Shown in pieces: positions 1 to 10,508 of a stretch of 64,000 nucleotides of DNA. The notes under the pieces are model-generated. The model was not told the DNA's origin, ran no database searches, and saw nothing but the letters and a program-made list of their open reading frames with translations. Origin of the DNA: Paraphysoderma sedebokerense (Eukaryota; Blastocladiomycota; Physodermatomycetes; Physodermatales; Physodermataceae); NCBI GenBank assembly GCA_025602915.1, contig JAHLJZ010000032.1, positions 124,001 through 188,000 on the forward strand, in the 5' to 3' direction. A program made the position numbers and the translations under genes. Each line of letters begins with the position of its first letter. Positions within the stretch are counted from its first letter, which is position 1.

Positions 1-1024
1 CTTCAGACCACGATTCCGCGAACCGCTGGAGTCTAGCTATGTCTAGCTCTCGAATGTCATTATTCTGCTGACTATTGCCACTTGAATTTTGTCCCGAGTT
101 TGCCACAAATGCTCACGACCAGGCCCGACTTTTCTCCCATAGTCGTGACAGGCGATTGATTTGTTACGTGTTGCGAAGTGCGAACTCCTGATGGCATCCA
201 GACTCCCTGAATCTGGACCCTGAGGGATGCATTCGCCACTCAGAGACTCTGAGACGCAGGAATTCGCAGCAGCAGATGATATTGATGACTGATGAGACTA
301 TGAGAGTCAGAGACTGAGAGAATGCAAGGAATTGAGAAACTCAGAAATGCATGAGAGACCACTGACGAGAACGTATAGTACCCTAGTGTACTTTTGCATT
401 TAAATTTCAAACGCTCAATTTGTAAAGATGGGGAGGCAATGAGCAACAGCGATACGGCATACTTAATTGCCTGCAGCTCAGACTTTTTAAACCTAAAGGT
501 ATTCGACGGGACTTCGACGTTAAACTCAATGGTCTCTGTATTTTATGTACTGCGCCACTCCAGACATTGCAATGAATTATATCAGCATTTACCAAAAATT
601 TCTTTAACCGTATCCTCTTGTATTCGTGGCTCTCCGTTTTTTATGATAGTGTTGTGTTCATTTAATTAACTATCCCATTATCAGCGTAATTATATTGGTA
701 TCTCTACCATTAATTATTAGTGTATTTATAGCAGCACCTGAATGACTATTATTAAATTGTCAACCGAAATGCAGAAAATATTGCGATGGATAATATATAT
801 GACCAATATTACGGTGCCTTTGTAAGCTTGGCCGTCGCGGTTGTTTCACTGCGCAGGTCAATTAAAACTAGAAAACAACGTTCAATTTCGTATCTTCTCC
901 ATTCCTCTGACATTTGCTTTACCCTTGGTGTTCATTGCATAATATATTCTTGCTAGTTTGAGAAAATAGCACCTGCTTCGGCTATATCTGAAAAGTCCGC
1001 ATACGACAAGCTATATTATCGCCA
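1..1024. other. Intergenic, no supported gene
   Basis: No convincing gene is seen. The short ORFs here (up to 91 codons, for example 394-669) have no recognisable domain, show low-complexity composition and overlap each other on both strands. The last few hundred bases are presumably the promoter of the Sec14-like gene that starts at 1025. Confidence 0.6.
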
Positions 1025-2765
1025 ATGGATTCGTCACCACCGACTACGTGGGGAAGATTGGACCATTTAAATGACGAACAGCTCTCTGCCCTCGCTCATC
1101 TCTGGATAACCATTCTTCAATTTTTTCAGTCCAATTCCCCGGATACTGTTGTAACCGACGCACTGATCGATTCGAGTTCAAATGCTACATCATTGTCAGC
1201 ATCCACGCAATCTACGGCATCCCCTGCCGCTTCGGAATCGCCAGAAGTACCTGCTCCTGGTACTAGCAAAGCCGAAAAGAAGACGGCAACAGTGGCATTA
1301 CTCCATCGGACATTTTGGTTGACGATTCAAGATACTCACCCTCACGATTTGTTGCTTCGGTTTTTGAGAGCTCGTAAATTCAACGTTCACAAAGCACGAG
1401 TGATGCTTTTCAAGGCACTTGTTTGGCGAGTTCAAGTCGATACAGAACAGGTTATTGAAAGGGGAGAATTGGGTATTAAAACTTATCTTCTAGAAAACGG
1501 TGAATCATTTGTCCATGGTGTTGACAAGCACAACAGACCAGTCATGTAAGTACCGAGAGCGAGTTCGTAATTCTTTCAGTGTTTTGAATTGAAAAGACAG
1601 AATCTCCTTGTCCATTTCCGTTTTTATTTCTAATGCCTGAATGTATTCATTTGTATCCTCGATCCGATATGTAGCTATATCAATGTTGCGCTTCACGACA
1701 AGAAAGCTAGTACGCTGCCCGAGCTCGAAATCATGACAATTTGGCTCATGGAGACCGTCAGATTAATGATACACTATCCAATTGAAAATGTCTGTCTTGT
1801 TTTTAACATGAAAGGCTTTTCAAGTAGCAATATGGTAATTTCAATTTACAATGCCAATTTTGGTGATAGGCTAATGAGATGCGTCAGTGAATCTAACCGA
1901 GATCTTGGTTGTGTGGACTATTCAACAAATAGGACTTCCCCATGACGAAATTTCTTGTGACTTGTTTGCAGGTAACTTTTAATTGGTTCAGAAACTCCCT
2001 ATGTTCATCTTTGGTTAATTGTTTATTCGTCGACATTCGGGAATCTAGAGTTACTACCCTGAATCCCTTGGACAGTGTTTGATTGTTGAAGCGCCATGGG
2101 TTTTCAACGGTATATGTTTTTCTTCAAATTCATGCTTCCGCGTTTCGAATGACTAACAGCACTATCTTTAATTTTAAATACAGGCATCTTCAAGCTAATA
2201 AAACCATTGGTTTGTTATTCTATATTTGAATTGTCTTGCCCGTACTGAATCTGACACGCATCTTTGCTCGCAGCTTGATCCGGTCGTTATGTCGAAGATC
2301 AAGTTTATAAAAGCAGCGGAGCTTTCACAATATATTTCTGCATCCGATATTCCCTCCCCTCTGAATCCTAACCCATCCAATACTTCTGCGCCCGATTACA
2401 GTTATACTTATCAGTACGTTCCTCCTGCCGCCGCCGAAGGCTCATGGACAGTCGATCCGGCCCAAAAGGAAAAGCTTGTGGCAAAGCTACTCGAAACCGC
2501 AAAAGGGGTGGAAGAGTATATGAGGAATTGGGCGGAAAAAGTCATGAATTCTACCGCCAGCAAAGCTGGAGCTTCAAACTATTCTATCCCCGGAAAAGAA
2601 GAAGATGTTGATTTAACCAAAAGTGGAAATACGAATGGACTGAGAGAGAAAGATAAGGAAGTGTTAAAACCTTTGGTCGATGCTTGGAAGGAGTTGGATA
2701 GCATGATGAGGTTCAAGACATTTTATCATCGTACCGGTGTAATGGCGAAAATGCAACCGAAATAG
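1025..2765 (+). CDS. Sec14-like CRAL-TRIO lipid transfer protein (Csr1 type)
   Basis: Six exons join in frame: 1025-1545, 1675-1834, 1933-1971, 2049-2109, 2184-2209 and 2274-2765, giving about 432 residues. A Ser/Ala-rich N-terminal stretch (residues 30-90) precedes the CRAL-TRIO N domain, with LLRFLRARKFNVHKA. The lipid-binding fold follows: PVIYINVALHDKK, then the MKGFSSSNM segment, YYPESLG, and APWVFNGIFKLIKPLLDPVV. This order and wording match the fungal Csr1/Sfh2 branch of Sec14 proteins, which move phosphatidylinositol and other lipids between membranes. The C-terminal tail, about 100 residues, is charged and ends in MRFKTFYHRTG, a usual feature of this branch. Seen: the motifs and the phase-consistent splice sites. 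Inferred: lipid substrate and cytosolic/ER role. The two small middle exons (39 and 26 bases) rest on homology and are easy to miss in automatic annotation. Confidence 0.88.
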
Positions 2766-3499
2766 TACGGAGCTGGCAGAAAATGATCTGATTTAATGTG
2801 GAATTCCGATTTTATTTTCGTGCTGCTCAATGTGTACTGAATTCTAGCAAGATGTAATCATTTTGGACTGATAAATTTGCTTTACGATTTTAATGACGGT
2901 GCTGTACGTCTCCGTTTGACCTTGAAAGGCTGATAAATCGGATACAAATCTGTCTCAACCGATGTCAGGTGTTCGGCGCTGCTTTAATGGTAAAATGTTC
3001 ATACTTTTGGTTGAAAATTCGGTTGACTCGATACAAACTGCGAAAATTACAACACTGCTTCGATGTGGACGCGACGGTAATCACTCCAGATAACCAGTCC
3101 CTCGGGTTGACTATCCTTCCATGCTTTCCAAAGTGTTTGTGAGTTTTGCTATGCATACGGCCGAGGAGATCATGTCATTTTAAGTGGATGTTGCATAATG
3201 AACGAATTGCACATATGACATAACCTTCCAGCAGATCAGAAGCTGCACGGTCACAAAAACGATATCTTGCCCAGTTAATTTTCCATAAATACAAATACCT
3301 CTGTAACCCTATTCTGTCTTTATTTCTAACAATCTCTGATTACATAGTCTGAACTTTCTGTTTTAATACAAACTAAATCAACAACAATTCACTGCCGTAT
3401 CCAACAGTCGCGGATAAAAAGCGAACAGAGAAGAATGGTATCATTTTTTGAATTTTGAAATTTGGTGGTTTATAAGAATAAATTGAATGTTCGGCGATA
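2766..3499. other. Convergent intergenic spacer
   Basis: About 730 bases between the 3' ends of the Sec14-like gene (+) and the CHCH gene (-). Only short spurious ORFs are present, such as 2965-3156 on the minus strand. It probably holds both 3' UTRs. I see no RNA gene or repeat. Confidence 0.5.
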
Positions 3500-4131
3500 T
3501 TACACTCTCATACTACGAGCTTGACAGGCCTAGACAATTCAGAAAGACCATGAAAAGGATGGAAGGTGGAGAGTCGGAGAATTAGTCATGTACCAAAAAA
3601 AGAATGGAGATAACATTCAGCCAACGTAGAATATAGATAGGAACATACCTTCATCATATCAAAGTAATACTGGCACATATTTGCATCATTTCCGTTCATT
3701 TCCATACATTTGAGATATGCCTTTACATCGTTGTCACAACTTTCTGCACCCAAAAATTGTTGTTGCTGCGGTTGATACTGTTGAGCCTGTGGTTCAGGGG
3801 CAGGAGCTGGTTGATGATTTGAAGACGAGCCACCTCCAAAGAGGCCTGAAATTCCAGCACCAATTGTATGTCCAACAGCTGAACCGACGGCAACCCCGGC
3901 AGCGGTGGATGCCATTTGGGCGAATAGACCTGGTTGTTGAGGCTGTTGGACGGCGGGAGTAGCCGTTGTCGGCGCAGCAGCGGGAGGATGAGCTTGAGAT
4001 TGAGTTGCGGGAACAGCAGCGGCTTTAGGAGGATGAGCAGCCGGAGCAGGAGGACGGTATGCGGAAGTTGTAGCAGGACGAGAAGGAGGGGCGGTGCGAG
4101 TAGGAGCAGTGTTTCTGGATCGTCGAGCCAT
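3500..4131 (-). CDS. MIX17: CHCH-domain mitochondrial protein (Mix17/CHCHD2-CHCHD10 type)
   Basis: Two exons: 4131-3649 and 3529-3500, with a 119-base intron. The product is about 170 residues. The N-terminus is basic and Ala/Pro-rich (MARRSRNTAPTR), as expected for an import signal. A Gly/Ala hydrophobic stretch (about residues 75-100, AGVAVGSAVGHTIGAG) is followed by a Gln/Pro-rich linker and a twin CX9C domain. The first pair is CDNDVKAYLKC and the second is CQYYFDMMKAC, whose last Cys is coded by the small second exon. Reading through the intron would lose this and give a false C-terminus. Proteins of this family fold in the intermembrane space through Mia40/Erv1 and affect respiration and cristae. 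The promoter is shared with the divergent RNA-binding protein gene and carries two CACGTG boxes. Confidence 0.9.
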
Positions 4132-4569
4132 TTTCGGTATGTCTAGTATGCGGATAAAAGTATTCTGGATATATGGATGTTGATTGATTTAAGAGAAGAT
4201 GAGGAATGAGGAATGAGGAATTTGAGGAAAAGGAAAAAAAGTTGCCAGAAGAATCCACAATTCTTGCGTCACGTGACATTTCCGGATATTCATCTGACTT
4301 ATTCAGTATTACTAATACACAACTATCCACTGCTGTTGACAGTGATAATGATAATATAGCTATTGATTATTGCATGAATACCCAAATGCTCTGAGTGAGG
4401 TTGAGGATAACATAAATCATGTGACTTAAGTCCAGAGTCACGTGTTCCTCAGTTTCCGTTCCCTTTTTCCCTCCATCCAAATTCCAAAAGGAACCAAGGA
4501 TTTGTTTGTGAATTTCATTCAATCCCAGATATTCTTCAAAGTGTTCTGTCCTCCCTTCCTCTTCTTCTA
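4132..4569. promoter_or_regulatory. Divergent promoter with two CACGTG boxes
   Basis: This 438-base region lies between the CHCH gene (-) and the hnRNP-like gene (+). CACGTG occurs at 4270-4275 (inside GTCACGTGAC) and at 4439-4444 (inside GTCACGTGTT). CACGTG is the site of bHLH factors such as Cbf1. That such a factor acts here is inference. A 121-codon minus-strand ORF across part of this region and the first exon of the next gene looks like a chance frame. Confidence 0.5.
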
Positions 4570-6700
4570 ATGGCGACCGAAACAATTCCGATATTTGAGT
4601 CTCAAGACAGTGGCGGTCGAAGGATGATGTCTGATGATAGTCAAGATCGTTTCTCTGATGTAGGGTAGGTATCCCGTTGGCAGATAGCATTTCTTTCTCC
4701 TCTTCTCCTTTTCCCGTTTTAGCGGTTTTCACAGGTAGACGGTAAACCTGGGAAGGAAGAAACGGTGAATGTAGAACTACGGCTCTGCTTTCTGCATTTC
4801 AGTTATTCTCGGCAGCCTCTGTTTGAACCGAAACATTTTGTCGTTCTGCATCATGAACATTCCTATTCCGTCCGTGTGATTATGGGATCAATGACTAGAC
4901 GCCGAAACTGCACCGTAGTAGACTTTTTGAATCTATGATGTAAAAGTACCAGAAAGACTTGATTTATTTAGATCTGTTGTACCAGATTCATAGCAGACTT
5001 AGCGAGTAGTTTTGGGTATAGTTAAACCTTAACTCATGTAACCAAATGGTCTGACATTTATACGATCGCCGTAGCTTAACAATTTTGTTTATTTTATTCT
5101 CTGTTATTCGAAACATGTTTGTATCAGCTAGAGAATAGTAGACTAATGATAGGTTTTATTCGTACCTTCCTCCTCTATGTTCGTATTTAATAGGAAAATG
5201 TTTATAGGAGGTCTTCATTTAGCTACAACAGATGGTAAGGATTGTGGAATGTGATTTTTTACGCTTTACCTTTAGGTTTAATTTTCTTCTGGAAGAGTTC
5301 ATGACTGTCAGGTCTAGCCATTCTAGCACTGTCGTAATTTGAACTTGCTTCTTCCTATTCCCTACTTCCAGGGTATCTGTTTATTCAATTTAGTGACACG
5401 CCTACTTCTGCGTGTTTGAGTTGAAAAAAATACAAATTATCACCTCAATTATGCTAATTATGTGCTTGTCCAATGCCCCTCATGTAGAGTCTCTCCGTAC
5501 TTATTTCGAGAAGTACGGCCAAGTCAAGGACTGTGTCGTTATGCGCGATGTTGTCACCGGCAAATCCAGAGGCTTCGGATTCATCACTTTCGATGACCAG
5601 AGTTCGGTCGACGGTGTGTTGGCTGATCCTGAACATATTGTCGATGGCAAACAGGTACGTTTCGTGTTCGTCGTCTTCGTAATACCTTCTATTAAAGCTA
5701 AATTTCCCTGTCCCCTTCTCTCAACTGGTACTATATTCCCGTGCACCAAGGTTGACCCCAAACGTGCAGTCCCTAGATCCGACACAGACCCGAAAACAAA
5801 CAAGCTTTTTGTCGGCGGAGTAGCATCTGAAGTCACAGTTGAAGAATTCAAAGAATTTTTTTCCCAATTTGGGACAGTCACGGATGCTTCGTTAATGATG
5901 GATAGAGAGACCGGAAGATCTAGAGGATTTGGATTTGTGACTTTTGAAACTCCAGAAATGGCAGAAAAAGTGTTGGAGGAAGAACAGCTGATAATTAAAG
6001 ACAAACAGGTATGTCATCATCTCGGTATCGCTTCGTTGCTGTCTTTTCTCTGGATCCTTTTTTTAACTTTACGCATCTTTAGGTTGAAGCGAAGAAGGCC
6101 ACCCCGAAATCACAACTCAACAATTACCGAACAGGGGGATATCAACCTCGCCCTTATCATGGCCAAGCACACGGACATCATGCCATGCAATCACAGTACG
6201 GTGGTTACGGCAATCCTTACGGTAATCCGTACCGTGGAGGCGGTGCTTACAGGTCGTCGGGTTACCGTGGTCATGGCGCTTACGGCGCTGCTCCGAGAGG
6301 GTACATGGCCCGCGATTATTACGGTAGAGGTCACAGTGGATATGCTGCCGGATATGGCGGAGGCTATGGAGCAGGCTACGGCTATGGTGGAGGATACGCA
6401 TCGCAAGGGTATGGAGCAGGAGGAGGCGGTGCCGCCGGGTATTATGGAGCTGGCGCTCAATCGGGATATGAAGACCCTTCTGTTGGCGGTGAAGTTGGAA
6501 TGGATCAGGGGGCCTCTGGTACTGGTATGGAGCAAGGTGCTCATGGAGCAACCCGAGAGCCGGAACTGTACGGTAGAAGTAGTGCAAGTGGAATGAGTGG
6601 AGCTGATTCATACGATCCGTACCGAACGACTAGACCTCCTATGCCCCGACCGTCTTATGGTCGAGGAGGTGGGGCTCATTATCATCCCTACGCTCGATAA
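4570..6700 (+). CDS. hnRNP-like RNA-binding protein, two RRMs plus Gly/Tyr-rich tail
   Basis: Five exons: 4570-4664, 5194-5234, 5488-5654, 5751-6008 and 6083-6700, coding about 392 residues. RRM1 starts with RNP2 MFIGGLHL in the 41-base second exon and has RNP1 KSRGFGFITF. RRM2 has RNP2 KLFVGGV and RNP1 RSRGFGFVTF. The linker VDPKRAVPRSD and the double-RRM layout match the Hrp1/Musashi/DAZAP1 group of hnRNPs. The last 190 residues are rich in Gly, Tyr, Arg and Gln with YGGYG- and RGG-like repeats, typical of a low-complexity domain that drives assembly and is methylated on Arg. Likely role: mRNA 3' processing, export or translational control; the exact partner cannot be read from sequence. 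The first intron is about 530 bases, long for this window, and could hide a further small exon, although the frame is already continuous. Confidence 0.88.
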
Positions 6701-7855
6701 TTATTAACGGATGGAGATAGTTGTTCAATCGACGAGTTGATACTTTTATCACGCAGTCTCAAACGTGGTATGGTAACGATAATCCGTAAAATCAAATGTC
6801 CGTTCAAAAAAAGAAACCGTGGTCATATACTCTCCTCATTGATTCACCCATTTTGATTTTCGATACCTTACAACCCATTCCCTCATAACGGCAACAGCAT
6901 ATCAACCCAAAATTCACTCCGTGTTTAATTCATATTCTATCATATTGCCTATATGTCATTTACTTATAAATGTATTATTCCCCATTCCCGTTGTAACCTT
7001 TGAGTGGTAAATGTAAATTGTCAGTAGTCGGACTTGCATTTTGCGTTCATCAATTCATTGCCCAAATTTAGAGTGAACTTCTTTGTCAATTGCACATTTG
7101 GAGCAGAATGTACTGCGAGCTTTCCCCTGCCAGGACCAAAGTTACTGCTTTGGGGAATGTTGAATCCCCATAATCTCAGTTGATCAGTGCATAGTTCTCC
7201 AAAGACTTCGTCTCTGGTAGATTTGCAACAGAGCTAATGAGTCACTGTTCAAACGTCTATGTATTTTCATCTTGAATTTAATATTACATTTATTCCGACT
7301 TCGCTTGAATTTAGAATTTCTGATCGAGTTTCGGCTTTGAAAAGGGTTGAGAGTGATTATAGACTTGACATCAAGCAATTCCGGAGATTACCGGGGATGA
7401 GTAAACGGATAAAAAAGCGATACAATCGAGTTGAAAACATCATTTGAACTATATGAAAGTGTTCAGAGGTGGGGATGAAGGAATTCGGATGGTATTTCGC
7501 GGGTTGACAACTAAATCATAACAAAGAGGAAAAACTTTCTTTAGATTCTTCTTCGACAGAAATTTTCAATACATTAGAATGATCGTAACATAAAAGTGTG
7601 AAGTCAATTAAAAATAGCAAAAGTCGATCCAAAACATCATATATCTTTAATCAGTTACCAAAAAGGCTTTTGTCAACTGCAATGATGTTGTTGAATTAAC
7701 CCCGAATATGCTTGAGCCAAAAAAATCGGAAAGCAAATGCCCAACTAGCGTCATTCAATTTTCGATTCCACGGAAATACATATTACCCCAAAACTTGCCG
7801 CAAAAATCCAAAAACCTACCATTCAGTCTACCATATTCAATCACTTTTTCACAAC
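6701..7855. other. Convergent intergenic spacer
   Basis: About 1.15 kb between the RNA-binding protein gene (+) and NDUFB3 (-). The ORFs of 60-69 codons on both strands have no recognisable features. The region is AT-rich and probably contains the two 3' UTRs. Confidence 0.5.
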
Positions 7856-8116
7856 TCAATGTTTCTCTCCATGCTCTTTCACTGCACTACTACCATGACT
7901 CTGGTTACTCTCCATGACATATTCACCGACACAGTAGATCGTAAAGGCGACGGTAGCGATTCCTAATCCGGGGAAAGCTCCTCGGAACATTGCGGTCCTC
8001 GAAAAGATAGGGTGATTTCTCCATGCGTCGACTCGAGCCCAAGGGTTGCGGTATAATGTCATTGTTCTATATAATATAGCGTTGAATGGGGGGTAATGTA
8101 TTCTAGCTAATGGCAA
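7856..8116 (-). CDS. NDUFB3: NADH:ubiquinone oxidoreductase subunit NDUFB3 (B12)
   Basis: A single exon of 86 codons. The diagnostic stretch is RNPWARVDAWRNHPIFSRT followed by FRGAFPGLGIATVAFTIY, the conserved core of the B12 accessory subunit of mitochondrial complex I. One transmembrane segment spans roughly residues 50-70. The length agrees with fungal B12 proteins. The His-rich motifs of the animal N-terminus are absent, as is common in fungi. It sits divergently from the Cys-rich orphan gene; a CACGTG box lies about 70 bases upstream of the start. Chosen start: the first ATG, which leaves an N-terminal extension of about 24 residues before the core; the second in-frame ATG (residue 19) is possible. 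Confidence 0.88.
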   Translation of the reverse strand: MPLARIHYPPFNAILYRTMTLYRNPWARVDAWRNHPIFSRTAMFRGAFPGLGIATVAFTIYCVGEYVMESNQSHGSSAVKEHGEKH

Positions 8117-8403
8117 AGTAATGATGAATTTTTGGACAGCGTAAAATGAGCTGTTTGGAAAATAGAAAATTTGTTGAAAGTGATCACGTGATATTGAAGT
8201 TTGGTGGGGTTTTCTCGATTCTTTCAGGGATTGGAGAGAGTAATCTTATAGTGGTGAATTCAAACGGAATGAGATTCCATTGTTGATCGAAAGGTCTCCG
8301 GATTTATTATGGTTGTTATGGTTTTGGTCCATTGATTTGAGCGACAATCACACTTGGTTTAGAGAGTTCATCAGCAGGTCAAGTTCAGACGGGTGCCTTC
8401 TCC
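8117..8403. promoter_or_regulatory. Divergent promoter with CACGTG palindrome
   Basis: Between NDUFB3 (-) and the Cys-rich orphan (+). The palindrome ATCACGTGAT is centred on CACGTG at 8185-8190, the same core as in the promoter of the CHCH gene. Functional use is inferred. Confidence 0.45.
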
Positions 8404-10238
8404 ATGTCGACAAATACATCGAGGAAACAGACTCTTTCAATGCAAGGAATGGATATGTCTCGTTCGCCCTACGATAAGAAAAAACGATCCGACACTGAAG
8501 GACGCCAAAGTAACCGGAACACACGCCCATCAAAGACAAATCGACAACCTCATCATTCATCAATGTCAAATGACGCACAGTCGATCAAAGGTTTCGGTTT
8601 GTGCAAATACGAGAAAGTTACTTCTAAGACATCACCTTCACGGGAAAGGCGGGAAGCATCCCGCGATCAAGAAACTGGTGGGTTGATGTGGTTTGAAGAT
8701 AGGATAGGAGAGAGACCTTCAAGACGTGATATTGAAGACGTCAAAATCAAAGTGGAACCGAGCAATGACACTACTGTGAAGCAGCTAGAACGGAACAATC
8801 ATTCCAAGCGCAAATTGGTTAAGAAAGGATCTGAACATGGCACAACGAAAGATTCAAAAGCTTTGAACAATTCCCGCTCAATACCAGAAACGACACAATG
8901 CAAAGTGGAGGACGATATCCGAGTGAAACAAGAAGATACAGAAAGTGAATTAGCTACCCAGTCTTTGAAAGGTGAATTTCGGCTGGACAGCCAGAGTGAA
9001 TCGGTTCAAGTCAAACGAGAAATAGAAGAAGCCCAATCGCACTTAGAATTGTCGGAAGGTGAAATTTTGGAGGATGATAACATTCAAATTGTACAGCCGC
9101 CTACCAATGACATATCTGAAGGTAGTTGTCTTTCTCTCCACGTCTTCCATTCTTTTTATCGGTACACATGCTTACATTCACACCATTCTCAAGCCAATCC
9201 AAATGTGGTGGGGCCGCGACATCAAGCTGCAGTCGAGCTTTTCAGAACAACGGCAAGAGATGAAAGCATACAACGACGAGAGAAGTCTGTTAGTCCACTG
9301 GTACATGCTTACCAGAATGACGGCGCAGAGATTGCCGAATTTGCAATGGACTGCGGCTATGCAGCCGACAACTGTTCTGAGTCTGACGATACCACTGGCA
9401 GCGTCGACTATGGGACTTTACCCTACTTTTTCGGTGAGTTTTTTCCGTACTTGTTCGTAATATTAACCTGCCTAATCATTATCAACTTGGCCAGGTCACG
9501 AATGCGAAATACCCGAGACGTTTCAATGCTATATGTAAGTCAGACGTATCATTTAACAGGCGTTTTTCTTGATAAAATTTTCTGACGCGATCGACGAGAT
9601 AGATGTAGCACAATAAAACCGCAGTCCGAATTCAGTAAATCACAATTGTCGAAGTATAAACGGATAATGTCTATTAATCGGAGAAGAAATTTTAAATTCT
9701 CCTGCTTTGATTGTGCACCTGTCGTGAGTTCATGTCTCAGTTTTTTGTTACAAACCTTCCCGTACGAATCAAAAGTCACTAACACGAAATTTAATCTATT
9801 CTTCTCTGTACTATGCAGAACACTTATTTAAAATGCTCCTTCTGTAATAAAGTAAAAGTTCGTTGGTTTTCATATATTTCTATTCCTTATACTCTGCGAT
9901 CAATCTAACATTAACACCTCTTACAACTCCTCCAACCATCAAAAAAGTCTATCGACTCTTTCTCCCAGTCTCAACGCCGAGAACGCGGTCCACCCCGATG
10001 CATCGACTGTGTTATCTCTATCGGTCGCCAAGACGGTTCGGATGCTTCATTGTTTACACACCCGGAAGCAGGAATGCGGTACGCCCAAAATAAAGGTGCG
10101 GTACCTAAACGGAAGAATGAAGAGCCAGATTCGGATGATGGAAGGAGTCGTGGAAATAGAGTACCGGAGAAAGCTGTTAAAAAATATAAATACGATGATG
10201 ATGTAGATGAGGTTGGTAATATTCTGGATGTACTATAG
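8404..10238 (+). CDS. Cys-rich putative zinc-binding protein, unknown function
   Basis: Six exons can be joined with consistent phase: 8404-9121, 9194-9433, 9495-9534, 9684-9723, 9819-9851 and 9969-10238, about 446 residues. The first half is highly charged and disordered, with KIKVEP and VKQEDTE, which resemble SUMO consensus sites, and an acidic LSEGEILEDD patch. Three tiny exons (40, 40 and 33 bases) then code a Cys cluster: CEIPETFQCY, CFDC, KCSFCNK, and RCIDCV in the last exon. The pattern of CX2C pairs suggests one or two zinc sites, somewhat like Stc1- or LIM-like knuckles, but I do not recognise the family. The tail is basic (PKRKN, EKAVKKYKYDDD) and could be nuclear. Seen: the Cys pairs and splice sites. 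Inferred: zinc binding and nuclear location. The splice site before the exon at 9684 is the weakest. Confidence 0.6.
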
Positions 10239-10508
10239 ATTTTGGACTGGTGAAACTTCATAGCCTTTATCCAATCGACGGTGATGAATTGGAATGGTGT
10301 ATAGCAATACAGAAACAGGCACAATTGGTTCATAATTTTCGAACCCTTTCCGCTTTATTTGTCTCGCTTAGGAAGGCTACGCAAACAATACAAAATATAC
10401 ACAAAGGTTACAAACAAATTGCAAGATAATCAATCAACATAAGTATTGTTTTAAGTATATACAAAGAATCATCAATTGTTGTTAATATAAACAGCTGAAA
10501 TAAATCGA

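Noticed and set aside
4367-4732. 121-codon ORF on the minus strand
   Set aside because: It overlaps the divergent promoter and the first exon of the RNA-binding protein gene in antisense, and its sequence is charged low-complexity without a domain.
5501-6611. Several antisense ORFs of 117-167 codons under the RRM gene
   Set aside because: They are shadows of the well-supported RRM coding frame, and their composition mirrors its Gly/Tyr codons.
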